64,000 nt of DNA from positions 62,001-126,000 of the forward strand of contig JAXLRE010000003.1 of the NCBI GenBank assembly GCA_046331265.1. The letters are read 5' to 3'. The notes under the pieces were generated by a model, which saw nothing but the letters and a program-made list of their open reading frames with translations, was not told the origin of the DNA and ran no database searches. Below are positions 1-7,646 of this stretch, piece after piece (positions within the stretch are counted from its first letter, which is position 1; the number at the start of each line of letters is the position of its first letter). The DNA comes from JAGPDB01 sp046331265 (lineage in GTDB: Bacteria; Actinomycetota; Acidimicrobiia; IMCC26256; JAGPDB01). Made by a program: the position numbers and the translations under genes.

Positions 1-2
1 CA

Positions 3-515
3 CCAGTTGGGGTAGAAGAACTTCTTCTTAGGGTTAGAGATTTAATCGATACTGCACGATCAATGCCTATGTCAGCATCTGTGCTTGTTAATCGTGAAGA
101 ACTTCTTGAGCTTCTTGATGATGCATTAGATGGTTTGCCCGAAGAACTTAGACACGCTCGATGGTTGCTCAAAGAACGCGAAGAATTTTTAGAAGATGCT
201 CGCCGTGATGCGCAAGATATTAGAGACCGTGCAGCTGCGACAGCTGCACGCATGGTTGAAGAGCGCGAGATCGTTAGACAAAGTGAAGTTACTGCTCAAC
301 GAATAGTTACAGAAGCTGAAGCAAATGCTCGTCAGATCCAACATGAAGCAGAAGATTATATCGATCAAAAACTTGCAAGTTTCGAAGTTATTTTGGACCG
401 AACAATGCAAACAATCCAAAAAGGTCGAGATCGTTTAAGTGTTCAACTTGAAGCAGAAGAAACTGTTGAACAAGATCAAAACGAAAACGGTTTTTTCGAT
501 CAAGATACAATCTAA
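3..515 (+). CDS. SepIVA-like coiled-coil cell division protein (5' partial)
   Basis: DivIVA/SepIVA-type protein, an actinobacterial septation and envelope-growth factor found between coaD and DUF177. The first ATG in this frame is at 63, but the frame is open back to base 3, and the upstream codons (VEELLLRVRDLIDTARS) fit the family N-terminus, in which a short helix precedes a PM(S/T)A segment. The true start therefore lies before the window. The body is a long Glu/Arg/Ala-rich coiled coil (about residues 30-140, numbering from base 3) with an acidic tail ending FFDQDTI. It has no membrane segment. Seven bases separate it from DUF177, so co-transcription is likely. Family assignment rests on N-terminal resemblance plus synteny; a generic DivIVA or ATP-synthase-b-like coiled coil is the alternative. 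Confidence 0.75.
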   Translation, partial: PVGVEELLLRVRDLIDTARSMPMSASVLVNREELLELLDDALDGLPEELRHARWLLKEREEFLEDARRDAQDIRDRAAATAARMVEEREIVRQSEVTAQRIVTEAEANARQIQHEAEDYIDQKLASFEVILDRTMQTIQKGRDRLSVQLEAEETVEQDQNENGFFDQDTI

Positions 516-522
516 TTAATTT

Positions 523-1095
523 ATGATTGAATGTCGTGTATATGTTGGCGACCTTTTAAATCATTTAGGTTCAAAACGAGAAATTCATTTATCAATACCA
601 GGTGTAGGTTTTTCATCAGCTCTTTGTTCTGTAATTGATGATGTTGAATGTAATCTAACTTTAGAATCTGTAACTGGTGGAATTGTTGTTCATGGTTTTC
701 TAGATGGAAACTATTCTGCACAATGTAGTTATGGTTTGACAGATATAGTTGACAGTTTTCATTTCAATGTTAATGAACTTTTTGAATCACCAAGAGAACG
801 AGATAAGAAAATAATTAATATTGATGTTGAAGGACAGCTTGGTCAAGATGATAATTATCAATTCACAGGAGACGAATTAGATCTTGAACAAATGTTTCGT
901 GATGTAATAATTACAGGATTGCCCTTAGCGCCTGTTTGTGCTCATGGGCCAGAAAATTGTTCTGTTTGTTCAGTGCAAATCAAGAAATTTATATCTAAGC
1001 GTTTTGATAAATCTGATGAAGTAATTGGTGGAATCGATGACGTTTTAAATCAACATGACCCAAGGTGGTCGGCGCTGGACGACTTCAAGCCCTAA
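523..1095 (+). CDS. DUF177 (YceD-like) family protein
   Basis: YceD/DUF177 protein of 190 aa, a family normally encoded just before rpmF and linked to 23S rRNA or large-subunit maturation. It shows the usual layout: an N-terminal beta-rich half, an acidic middle, the segment DVIITGLPLAPVCAHGPENC with closely spaced cysteines (a further Cys-x-x-Cys-like pair follows), and the C-terminal signature DPRWSALDDFKP. In most relatives the next gene is rpmF; here an inverted-repeat-framed threonine aldolase and an unknown gene lie between them. The start at 523 follows the sepIVA stop by 7 bases. Molecular function remains unclear for the family. Confidence 0.85.
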   Translation: MIECRVYVGDLLNHLGSKREIHLSIPGVGFSSALCSVIDDVECNLTLESVTGGIVVHGFLDGNYSAQCSYGLTDIVDSFHFNVNELFESPRERDKKIINIDVEGQLGQDDNYQFTGDELDLEQMFRDVIITGLPLAPVCAHGPENCSVCSVQIKKFISKRFDKSDEVIGGIDDVLNQHDPRWSALDDFKP

Positions 1096-1099
1096 CTCT

Positions 1100-1155
1100 T
1101 TCCCGTGTTGGGTCGAAAAACTATCGTTTTTCGATAGAAAATCCCACAAACACAT
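1100..1155. repeat. Left arm of a perfect 56-bp inverted repeat
   Basis: Bases 1100-1155 are the exact reverse complement of 2207-2262, checked base by base. The arm begins 4 bases after the DUF177 stop and ends 11 bases before the threonine aldolase ATG. It contains an internal palindrome, TCGAAAAAC-TATC-GTTTTTCGA, and the 25-base core (CCCGTGTTGGG then TCGAAAAACTATCG) that recurs at 46430 and 57166. It may work as a 3'-end or terminator element for DUF177, as a mobile-unit end, or as a substrate for inversion. Confidence 0.9.
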
Positions 1156-1160
1156 ATAAT
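1155..1160 (+). promoter_or_regulatory. Candidate -10 box for a leaderless threonine aldolase mRNA
   Basis: TATAAT sits 6 bases before the ATG at 1167, so transcription would begin at or next to the start codon. There is no purine-rich ribosome binding site in between. Its first base is the last base of the left inverted-repeat arm. Leaderless mRNAs are common in actinobacteria. Confidence 0.55.
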
Positions 1161-1166
1161 TAGTGA

Positions 1167-2207
1167 ATGAAATATGCATTTTACGCTGACTATTCTGAAG
1201 GTGCTCATGAAGAAATACTTAAAGCATTATCGAAATTTTCTTCTTCGCAAGATCTCACGTATGGGTACGACAAACATAGCGAAAACGCTCGTAATCTAAT
1301 TAGAGAAGAATTTAATTTAACCAATGCTTTTGTTGATTTTGTTCCTTCTGGAACTATGGCAAATATTGTTTGCTTGGCCTCACTTCTAAAACCATATGAA
1401 GCAGCTATTGCAGCGACAACCGGACATATAAATGTTCATGAATCAGGTGCGATAGAAGCTACGGGTCATAAAGTATTGTCATTTGAAACTGATGATGGAA
1501 AAATCACAAAAGAAATTATTGATAAAGCTCTCGGAACTTATGAAGATGAGCACACTGTCATTCCTAAAGTTATTTATGTATCGCAAACAACAGAAGTTGG
1601 TACTGCTTATACAATAAAAGAACTAACAGAAATTATTAACTATGCAAAACAAAATAATCTTTTTGTATACTTAGACGGAGCAAGGCTTGCTATGGCGATT
1701 GCCAGCGATGCTTGTGATTTCAGCGCTGAAAGTTTCTCGGAAATCGCTCAATTATTAGATGCTTTTTATATTGGTGGAACAAAAAATGGTGGATTATTTG
1801 GTGAAGCTGTTGTCGTAAACAATTCAGAAGCTGCTAATAACTTTCGACATATTATGAAGCAGCGTGGAGCAATTATCGGTAAGGGGCGTGCTATCGGGCA
1901 GCAATTTGAGAGATTTTTCGCCGAAGATAAGTTATATATTCAGACTGCTAAGCATGCTGTTGATATGTCAAAAAAACTTTATGATGGTTTAAAAAATTTA
2001 AGTATTAAATTTGATCATGAATATGTTTCTAATCAACTTTTCCCAATTTTAGAAACAAGAGTGATAGATGAGCTTGAAAAATCTTATGGTTTTTATCGAT
2101 ATGAAAAGATTGGCGATAATCTCCAAAAAATTAGGCTTGTTACATCTTGGGGTACTCCATCTAATGCAATAGACCAGTTTATTGAAGATTTAAATCGCCT
2201 TATTTAA
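1167..2207 (+). CDS. Low-specificity threonine aldolase family PLP enzyme
   Basis: Fold-type I PLP enzyme of the threonine aldolase/beta-eliminating lyase family, expected to cleave L-threonine or L-allo-threonine to glycine and acetaldehyde in the cytosol. Visible features are the SGTMAN phosphate-binding turn (residues 61-66), GHINVHESGA with the ring-stacking His/Glu region (86-95), the cofactor Asp in YLDGARLA (D170) and the Schiff-base Lys in GGTKNGG (K206). Its 346 aa are normal for the family. The stop codon's last base is the first base of the right inverted-repeat arm, so the repeat encloses almost exactly this CDS. It interrupts the usual DUF177-rpmF adjacency, suggesting later insertion. 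Base composition does not obviously differ from its neighbours. Substrate stereochemistry cannot be read from sequence. Confidence 0.85.
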   Translation: MKYAFYADYSEGAHEEILKALSKFSSSQDLTYGYDKHSENARNLIREEFNLTNAFVDFVPSGTMANIVCLASLLKPYEAAIAATTGHINVHESGAIEATGHKVLSFETDDGKITKEIIDKALGTYEDEHTVIPKVIYVSQTTEVGTAYTIKELTEIINYAKQNNLFVYLDGARLAMAIASDACDFSAESFSEIAQLLDAFYIGGTKNGGLFGEAVVVNNSEAANNFRHIMKQRGAIIGKGRAIGQQFERFFAEDKLYIQTAKHAVDMSKKLYDGLKNLSIKFDHEYVSNQLFPILETRVIDELEKSYGFYRYEKIGDNLQKIRLVTSWGTPSNAIDQFIEDLNRLI

Positions 2208-2262
2208 TGTGTTTGTGGGATTTTCTATCGAAAAACGATAGTTTTTCGACCCAACACGGGAA
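2207..2262. repeat. Right arm of the 56-bp inverted repeat
   Basis: This is the exact reverse complement of 1100-1155. It starts on the last base of the threonine aldolase stop codon and is followed by an 8-G run (2268-2275), unusual in this AT-rich DNA. The intervening 1051 bases hold only the threonine aldolase gene and its -10 box. No target-site duplication is evident outside the arms. Confidence 0.9.
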
Positions 2263-2306
2263 GGTGTGGGGGGGGTAGGGAATTGAGGTATTTGTCGTTA
2301 ATGGGG

Positions 2307-2312
2307 TAGAAT
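2307..2312 (+). promoter_or_regulatory. Candidate -10 box for a leaderless transcript
   Basis: TAGAAT ends 7 bases before the ATG at 2320, with no Shine-Dalgarno sequence between them. This is the same arrangement as at 1155-1167. Confidence 0.45.
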
Positions 2313-2319
2313 TGCATTT

Positions 2320-2991
2320 ATGTCTAACAAACCTGGAACAACAATTTTTTCAAACGCACTACCATCATCTGCGATGCCAACATTTAATGGACCAAAACAA
2401 CTTCTTGAAAAAGTAGGTGCATCTATCATCCCTACAGCTGTTAAACAAACATTTGGTCAAATTGGCGATTCATTCGAAATTAGCTTGATCAGATTTGCTG
2501 GTGGAGTTCAGCGTGTCAAATTATCGGCAATAACTTCTGGTACAAGTGGACAATATGACCATGGTTTTAAAAATGTTGACGAAATGGTTTTTTGGTTTCA
2601 AGGTGATAGAAAACCTTTTGGGCCTACATCAGCAAAGCATCATATTCAATCTGCAAACTTTCAATTTGAGTTAGTTAGAGAAATAGAAACAGGACGTAAA
2701 GCTGCACAAACAAATGCTGCCAAACTTTTAGCACTACTAGAAGAACATGGTGCAGAATTTCTAGATTCTATTGATGACCCAAACTTAGCAAGTGACGCTG
2801 CAGTAGCGTTGCTAGGGGTAAGAGCTAAATTATCTAATCCTGTAAAAACTTTCGGACCAGGTGCGATCGAAGCAGATCTAAGCCCTGATGCAATTAAAGT
2901 TTCAGATCGATTTAGAAGACACGCTGAGGGCAAAATTCTTTTAGAACCAGCATTTGATATAAGTCCTAAAGGTGTATTTCATGCACGATAA
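2320..2991 (+). CDS. Hypothetical protein
   Basis: I do not recognise this 223-aa protein. It has no signal peptide or membrane segment. The N-terminal third contains a Phe/Gly-rich beta-type region (TFGQIGDSFEISLIRFAGG). The middle (about 125-170) is Ala/Leu/Glu-rich and probably helical. The tail is charged. It is flanked by the threonine aldolase repeat unit on one side and rpmF on the other, in the spot where DUF177 and rpmF normally meet. Codon use resembles the neighbours, and the clean start behind a -10-like box supports a real gene. No function is proposed. Confidence 0.7.
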   Translation: MSNKPGTTIFSNALPSSAMPTFNGPKQLLEKVGASIIPTAVKQTFGQIGDSFEISLIRFAGGVQRVKLSAITSGTSGQYDHGFKNVDEMVFWFQGDRKPFGPTSAKHHIQSANFQFELVREIETGRKAAQTNAAKLLALLEEHGAEFLDSIDDPNLASDAAVALLGVRAKLSNPVKTFGPGAIEADLSPDAIKVSDRFRRHAEGKILLEPAFDISPKGVFHAR

Positions 2992-3087
2992 AATCATCTA
3001 AATGCTAAGGTTAGAAAAATATAACCTATTTAGGCTATTATTTTAACCCGGAAATAATGATTTCGAATAAATTCTTAAGGAACACAA

Positions 3088-3267
3088 ATGGTTGAGCCAA
3101 AGCGTAAAACACCGCAAAGTAAAACAAGATCGAGAAAAGCGGCTGCGTGGAAACTAGAAGCTTCAGCTCAATCATCATGTCCTAACTGCGGTGTAGCAAA
3201 ACTTCCTCACGTCGTATGTTCAAACTGTGGACACTATAAAGGCCGAGTTGCAATAGACGTCGGCTAA
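3088..3267 (+). CDS. rpmF: 50S ribosomal protein L32
   Basis: This 59-aa ORF begins MVEPKRKTPQSKTRSRKAA and carries two CxxC knuckles (CPNCG and CSNCG) that form the L32 zinc ribbon of the large ribosomal subunit. Length and basic N-terminus match bacterial L32. TAAGGAACACAA lies just before the ATG and supplies a ribosome binding site. The stop is followed after 2 bases by plsX, giving the standard rpmF-plsX operon seen across bacteria. It keeps all four cysteines, so it is the zinc-binding form, which bacteria with a second zinc-free copy regulate by zinc supply; no second copy is seen here. Confidence 0.95.
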   Translation: MVEPKRKTPQSKTRSRKAAAWKLEASAQSSCPNCGVAKLPHVVCSNCGHYKGRVAIDVG

Positions 3268-3269
3268 AA

Positions 3270-4280
3270 ATGACTGACCAAAAAATTACTATTGCATTAG
3301 ATGCACACGGTACAGATCACAACACAAAAGTAATTGTAGATGGCGCAATTGATGCTGTAGAAAAATTAGACATCAACGTCGTACTGGTCGGTGATAAAAC
3401 CGAAATTGAAGAATGCTTGCCGACAAACAACTGGCCTGATGGATTATTGCATGAACAAGCTAGCGATGTTATACATATGCATGAGGAGCCAGCATCATCA
3501 GTAAGAAAGAAAACCGACTCGTCAATTGTTGTTGCATCAAAAATTGTAAAAGATAATAAAGCTCACGCTCTAGTAGGCGCAGGAAATACTGGAGCCATGA
3601 TGGCTGCGGCACTTTTGAATTTAGGAAGAATAACGGGTGTAGCTAGACCCGGTATTGCAGTTGAATTGCCTGCTCCGGGTAGCGTTCATGGTTCTACAAG
3701 TCGTCAAATACTCGTCGATGCCGGAGCAACCATAGACCCTGAACCAGAGTGGTTAGTCCAACAAGCACTAATGGCAAAAGCCTATGTTGAACACAGATTA
3801 GGTATCTCTGAGCCGACAATAGGTTTATTAAGTAACGGTGAAGAATCTACAAAAGGTGATGAGTTGCGTAAAAAAACTCATGAGCTATTAAAAAATGTTG
3901 AGGGATTTATCGGAAACTGTGAAGGTCGTGACTTAACAAGTGGTTCTCCAACAATTGTTGTAACAGATGGTTTCACTGGAAACGTTGCACTCAAAACTAT
4001 TGAAGGTGTTTCTAAAGCTATATCGACGATGGTCATGAATGTATTGATGGAAGACGAAAATCAAGAAGCTGCAGCTAGCGTAATTGGGCCGTTGCTTAAG
4101 GCAGCAGAAAAAATTCACCCAGACACTTACGGTGGTGCAGTTTTGTTGGGAGTTAATTCACCTGTTGTTATATCGCATGGTTCAGCTAGCTCAATTGCAA
4201 TCTATAATGCATTACGTGTTGCAAAAGAATGTGTAGAAACAGACGTTATCGAAGCAGTTAAGAATGCAATCAATAACTAA
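3270..4280 (+). CDS. plsX: Phosphate acyltransferase PlsX
   Basis: PlsX converts acyl-ACP to acyl-phosphate, the donor for PlsY in phosphatidic acid synthesis; it is a peripheral membrane enzyme. Visible signatures are IALDAHGTD at the N-terminus (normally AxDxxGGD), the HEEPASSVRKKTDSSI stretch (71-86), and the glycine-rich GAGNTGAMMAAAL loop (103-115). The C-terminal GGAVLLGVNSPVVISHGS motif is also present. The 336-aa length is typical. It follows rpmF by 2 bases and overlaps the acyl-carrier-like gene by 17 bases, so these genes are translationally linked. An acyl carrier protein downstream of plsX is the usual order, but the one here lacks its serine. Confidence 0.95.
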   Translation: MTDQKITIALDAHGTDHNTKVIVDGAIDAVEKLDINVVLVGDKTEIEECLPTNNWPDGLLHEQASDVIHMHEEPASSVRKKTDSSIVVASKIVKDNKAHALVGAGNTGAMMAAALLNLGRITGVARPGIAVELPAPGSVHGSTSRQILVDAGATIDPEPEWLVQQALMAKAYVEHRLGISEPTIGLLSNGEESTKGDELRKKTHELLKNVEGFIGNCEGRDLTSGSPTIVVTDGFTGNVALKTIEGVSKAISTMVMNVLMEDENQEAAASVIGPLLKAAEKIHPDTYGGAVLLGVNSPVVISHGSASSIAIYNALRVAKECVETDVIEAVKNAINN

Positions 4281-4533
4281 AGAAGAAATTCTTGAAATTA
4301 TTAAATTAAAAATTTCTCAGATTCTTTTTATAGATGAAAATGATATCGAAATAAATTCACGTTTTGAAGAAGATTTAAGTGCTGATCAAATATTGATGCA
4401 AGATTTTTATGAATCATTAGAAGAACATTTTATGATTAGAAATTTAAATGTTTCTTTTGATGATAAAGACCGAAAAGAAGTAGAGAAAATAGGCGACTTA
4501 GTGGAACTGGTATCATTTCAAGTGAATGTTTGA
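4264..4533 (+). CDS. Acyl-carrier-protein-like protein lacking the phosphopantetheine serine
   Basis: This 89-aa acidic four-helix protein aligns with acyl carrier protein over most of its length: helix I, then NSRFEEDLSADQ, then a helix II resembling xxLEEHF, and IGDLVELV in the last helix. In ACPs the 4'-phosphopantetheine is attached to Ser of the DSL motif (FxEDLGADSL). Here the motif reads ADQIL, with Gln42 in the serine position. It therefore should not carry an acyl chain in the normal way. Position between plsX and rnc is the usual ACP locus. A divergent partner or regulatory protein, or a non-functional ACP with the true one elsewhere, are both possible. It overlaps plsX by 17 bases. 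Confidence 0.7.
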   Translation: MQSITKEEILEIIKLKISQILFIDENDIEINSRFEEDLSADQILMQDFYESLEEHFMIRNLNVSFDDKDRKEVEKIGDLVELVSFQVNV

Positions 4534-4542
4534 GGAGTAAAT

Positions 4543-5301
4543 GTGATTGACGAAACTACCGAAACAGAACAAGTTGAAGAAAATGAAGAGATAACTGTTG
4601 AAGATAGAGCTTACGATTGTGCGAAATTTTTAGGTTACGAACCAAAAGATATCAATTTATTGAAAACTGCATTAACGCACAGAAGCTACAGCGCTGAGCA
4701 TGGTGGCGTTGAAAATAATGAGAGACTTGAATTTTTAGGAGATGCTGTTTTAGATCTAGTTCTTTCTGACATTTTATTTCTTGCGAATAAAGATATGCCA
4801 GAAGGTGAATTAGCGAAGGCTCGATCTGCAGTTGTAAATGAAGATACTTTGGCTGACATCGCAACTGAAATCAATTTAGGTTCATATATGTTTTTTGGTG
4901 TAGGTGAAGCTAAAAGCGGAGGAGCAAACAAAAGATCAATTCTGGCTGATGCAATGGAAGCTGTTATTGCCGCTATGTATTTAGATCTAGGTTACGAATT
5001 TGCAAAATCTTTTGTTTCTAAACATTGGGAGTCAAGAGCACAAATAAGCGCAAACAATCCAGGTATCGCTGATTACAAAACACGATTCCAAGAAGCAATT
5101 GTTAAATTTAATTCTTCTAAGCCAAGGTATTACTGCGAAGCAATAGGTCCTGAACACAATCGTGTTTTTAATGCACATGTTTATTCAAATGATATTGAAA
5201 TGGGTTCAGGTGTTGGACGTTCAAAAAAAATTGCTGAACAAGATGCTGCAAGAAACGCTCTTGAATATTTAGAGAAGCTTGAATCTCAAGACAAAAAATG
5301 A
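4543..5301 (+). CDS. rnc: Ribonuclease III
   Basis: RNase III cuts double-stranded RNA in rRNA maturation and mRNA turnover. The signature NERLEFLGDAVLD lies at 59-71. The four metal-binding carboxylates are all present at E60, D67, D136 and E139, keeping the E. coli spacing with an offset of 22. A C-terminal dsRNA-binding domain (about 174-247) ends with GRSKKIAEQDAARNALEYL. An acidic N-terminal extension of about 20 residues precedes the domain. The start is GTG at 4543, preceded by TGAGGAGTAAAT, a good ribosome binding site; the ATG two bases earlier runs straight into a stop. The stop overlaps the next ATG by 4 bases. Confidence 0.95.
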   Translation: MIDETTETEQVEENEEITVEDRAYDCAKFLGYEPKDINLLKTALTHRSYSAEHGGVENNERLEFLGDAVLDLVLSDILFLANKDMPEGELAKARSAVVNEDTLADIATEINLGSYMFFGVGEAKSGGANKRSILADAMEAVIAAMYLDLGYEFAKSFVSKHWESRAQISANNPGIADYKTRFQEAIVKFNSSKPRYYCEAIGPEHNRVFNAHVYSNDIEMGSGVGRSKKIAEQDAARNALEYLEKLESQDKK

Positions 5302-6215
5302 ATATTGTAATTCCTCCTGAAAATACTCTAGACAGAGCTGCTTCACTTGCTGCAGGTTGGGATCCAACAAGTAATGAAATCCCAACATATAGTTTTGGTG
5401 AACTTTCAAAAGATCTAACTGAATATAAAACATTTTTCAATGACCTAATCAACAATGTTGCTAATTCAGAACACAATGATTTACTTTCAGAAATAATTGA
5501 TGTTGATGAGCCAGAAGACTTTCCTTTGATAAATAACCCAGTTGAAGAAGAAATGTTAGTTATTGACCCCTCGAAGAGCTCCGAGATTGGTCTATACCCT
5601 AAAGCTGCTCTTTGGCAATCAGGATGGAATAATGCATTACCTTATGTTTTTGTTAGAAAACAGGTTTATGACAATTTATGTAATGCTGTAGAAATTATTA
5701 AATCATTACATGAAGATTTGACACTTTGTGTTACAGATGGGTGGCGTTCAATTGAACAACAAAGTGACTTGTATCATTCTTTTTATCCGGAAGGGCATAT
5801 TGAAGGTGAACCTGTATACGTAAGTAAACCAAATGTCCAAGACCGATATGCTGCTCCACATCCAAGTGGAGGTGCAGTTGATGTACTTTTAGGAATAAAA
5901 GATCAAGCAATACGAATTGGCAGCGATTTAGATTACATGGAAGCTCAAGCCAACACTGCACACTTTGAAAACTCAGATGATTATTTGGTGAAATCTATGC
6001 GGAGGATATTTACAAATATCATGACTAATGTTGGTTTTGTCTGTTTGGATTCGGAATGGTGGCATTTTGAGTACGGAACACGTAGATGGGCAGGCAAGAA
6101 GAAATGTGAACCACTTTATGGAAATGCATTTATAGAACAAGAAGTCTATGAAAATATAAAGCCAGTTAAACATTTAGCAGGAAGCAAAAGATTATATATA
6201 GATAAGGTCCAGTAA
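5298..6215 (+). CDS. VanX/DdpX-like D-Ala-D-Ala dipeptidase (peptidase M15D)
   Basis: Zinc peptidase of the VanX family, expected to hydrolyse D-alanyl-D-alanine in the cytosol. Zinc and catalytic residues are clear: PHPSGGAVDV gives H188 and D195, and EWWHFEYG gives E253 and H256. The spacings (7, 58 and 3 residues) equal those of VanX H116, D123, E181 and H184. TDGWRS (R150) matches the transition-state arginine region. At 305 aa it is about 100 longer than VanX, with an acidic N-terminal extension of roughly 90 residues and no signal peptide. It overlaps rnc by ATGA and precedes mutM by one base, so it sits inside a housekeeping operon with no vanH or vanA neighbours. A role in peptidoglycan recycling is more likely than glycopeptide resistance. 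Confidence 0.8.
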   Translation: MNIVIPPENTLDRAASLAAGWDPTSNEIPTYSFGELSKDLTEYKTFFNDLINNVANSEHNDLLSEIIDVDEPEDFPLINNPVEEEMLVIDPSKSSEIGLYPKAALWQSGWNNALPYVFVRKQVYDNLCNAVEIIKSLHEDLTLCVTDGWRSIEQQSDLYHSFYPEGHIEGEPVYVSKPNVQDRYAAPHPSGGAVDVLLGIKDQAIRIGSDLDYMEAQANTAHFENSDDYLVKSMRRIFTNIMTNVGFVCLDSEWWHFEYGTRRWAGKKKCEPLYGNAFIEQEVYENIKPVKHLAGSKRLYIDKVQ

Positions 6216-6216
6216 A

Positions 6217-7035
6217 TTGCCTGAAATTGCTGAAGTAGAGACATTTAAAACTCAGCTGGAAAAGATTTTAGTAGACAAAACAATTGAACATTTTAATGTT
6301 TACCATAATCGAGCAGTGCGTAGGCAAAATATAAAAGAGTTCATATCCATAGTTGAAAAAACAAAGATCATAGAAATAATTCGTTACGGTAAATATTTAT
6401 CATTCCATTTAGACAACTCAAAATATTTGAACGTCCATTTACGAATGTCTGGTAGATTTCTGATTTTCGATAAAACTACATCCATAGATAATCTGCCTAA
6501 ACATTCTCATGTTGTCATCTCAACAGATGAGCAATTAATTGTTTATATTGATCCAAGAACATTTGGTGAATTTTGGTTAACCGACCATTTGCCTAGCCAA
6601 ATAAAAAATGGAGTAGACGCGTTCTTATCGAAGTCAAGTGATTTACTCGAAGCTTTAACTAAAATGAAAAATTCTTCTAGACCTATAAAGTCGATTTTGC
6701 TAGATCAAGAAATTATTGCTGGTATAGGAAATATTTATTCAGATGAAATCTGTTCTTGTGCGGGCATTAAACCGAGCAGGCAAATGAAGAAAATATCTGA
6801 AGACGAATTCAATGTATTAACCAAATGTATATCTAAAGTTATAAAACAAGCAATAAAAGATAGAGGATCATCCTTAAAAGACGAATCATTCAAAGATTTA
6901 CATGGGCAGATAGGCTCCTATCAAAACAAACATGTTGTTCATGCTCGATCAAACTGCAAGAGGTGTGGTCTAAAAGTTACAAAAATAAAAGTCTCAGGCA
7001 GGTCAACTTATTTTTGTGATAATTGCCAGAACTAG
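6217..7035 (+). CDS. mutM: Formamidopyrimidine-DNA glycosylase (MutM/Fpg)
   Basis: Base-excision enzyme that removes 8-oxoguanine and formamidopyrimidines and nicks the abasic site. The start is TTG at 6217. It is fixed by the required N-terminus, since the next codons are Pro-Glu (PEIAEVETF), and Pro2 is the catalytic nucleophile after methionine removal. LHGQIGSYQNKHVVHARSN leads into the C-terminal four-cysteine zinc finger (CKRC at about 247-250 and CDNC near the end). Its 272 aa are normal. The gene follows the VanX-like stop by one base and continues the rnc operon as in other actinobacteria. It converges with DUF4395 across an 8-base gap. Confidence 0.93.
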   Translation: MPEIAEVETFKTQLEKILVDKTIEHFNVYHNRAVRRQNIKEFISIVEKTKIIEIIRYGKYLSFHLDNSKYLNVHLRMSGRFLIFDKTTSIDNLPKHSHVVISTDEQLIVYIDPRTFGEFWLTDHLPSQIKNGVDAFLSKSSDLLEALTKMKNSSRPIKSILLDQEIIAGIGNIYSDEICSCAGIKPSRQMKKISEDEFNVLTKCISKVIKQAIKDRGSSLKDESFKDLHGQIGSYQNKHVVHARSNCKRCGLKVTKIKVSGRSTYFCDNCQN

Positions 7036-7049
7036 TATTGCAACTAGTT
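7030..7049. terminator. Short inverted repeat between convergent mutM and DUF4395
   Basis: AACTAGT-ATTGCA-ACTAGTT is a perfect 7-bp stem with a 6-base loop that spans both stop codons. It is AT-rich with no U tract, so termination activity is uncertain. Its placement at the convergence point is the main support. Confidence 0.3.
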
Positions 7050-7511
7050 AACGCAACGTTCACATACACTTTCGGGGATAACCCCTATTTTCATTAATAT
7101 GGAAAATATTGCACATCCAAAGCAGAATCCAATGAATGATTCAAAACTAGCTGCAATAAGAATCGCGAAAACAAATATTTTTGCAGTTAATACCGAATCG
7201 AATACTGTCCAAGATAACAATGCACTCATAGATAGCGTCGCACCTATACCTTGTGCGAAACGTTTTGGTGGCCCAGGAACTAGTTTGGGTTTTAAACCAA
7301 GTTTTGGTGTGATTACCTTTGTAGCCAATTGGCCTAGAGGGCTTAAAGTTGGGCCAGTCAGCACACGTGCTAGAAACCCATATGCCAACGGTATCAAAAT
7401 CCACATTTGTGAGAATAAAACAATCACTAAACACATGGCCACTACACCCGCTGCAACTATGCGTGCAGAATGTTCATTAGCAGGATTTGGAAACGAAAAT
7501 AGTGATTGCAT
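7044..7511 (-). CDS. DUF4395 family membrane protein
   Basis: This 155-aa integral membrane protein matches the DUF4395 pattern: an N-terminal FPNPANEHSAR segment (normally NP..R), hydrophobic helices around 17-40 and 92-113, the loop ARVLTGPTLSPLGQLA, the KRFAQGIGA motif before the second helix pair, and a final GFCFGCAIF helix with a Cys-x-x-x-Cys pair. A second Cys pair lies at the tail (VCERC). DUF4395 proteins are often encoded near thioredoxin-like genes, but none is present here. It is divergent from smc (135-base gap) and convergent with mutM. Its biochemical role is unknown. Confidence 0.8.
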   Translation of the reverse strand: MQSLFSFPNPANEHSARIVAAGVVAMCLVIVLFSQMWILIPLAYGFLARVLTGPTLSPLGQLATKVITPKLGLKPKLVPGPPKRFAQGIGATLSMSALLSWTVFDSVLTAKIFVFAILIAASFESFIGFCFGCAIFSILMKIGVIPESVCERCVN

Positions 7512-7646
7512 CAGATAATGCTAAGCAAATTCTAATGCGCTATGCAACATATAAAAAGATAAAGAAATCTTTATCGAGAACATACATAGACCTTATCTAT
7601 CTAATAGAATGATAGGCCATTGGAGATTGGGCGCGAAAGGGCGTAG

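Noticed and set aside
1100..2262. Insertion sequence or transposon
   Set aside because: There is no transposase or integrase within the repeat, and no target-site duplication was seen, so I report it only as an inverted-repeat-framed gene.
5298..6215. Vancomycin resistance gene
   Set aside because: There are no vanH, vanA or regulatory genes nearby, and the gene is inside the rnc-mutM operon, so a housekeeping role is more likely.
7099..7518. 139-aa plus-strand ORF opposite DUF4395
   Set aside because: The minus-strand frame has clear DUF4395 family features and hydrophobic helices, while the plus-strand product has no recognisable motifs.
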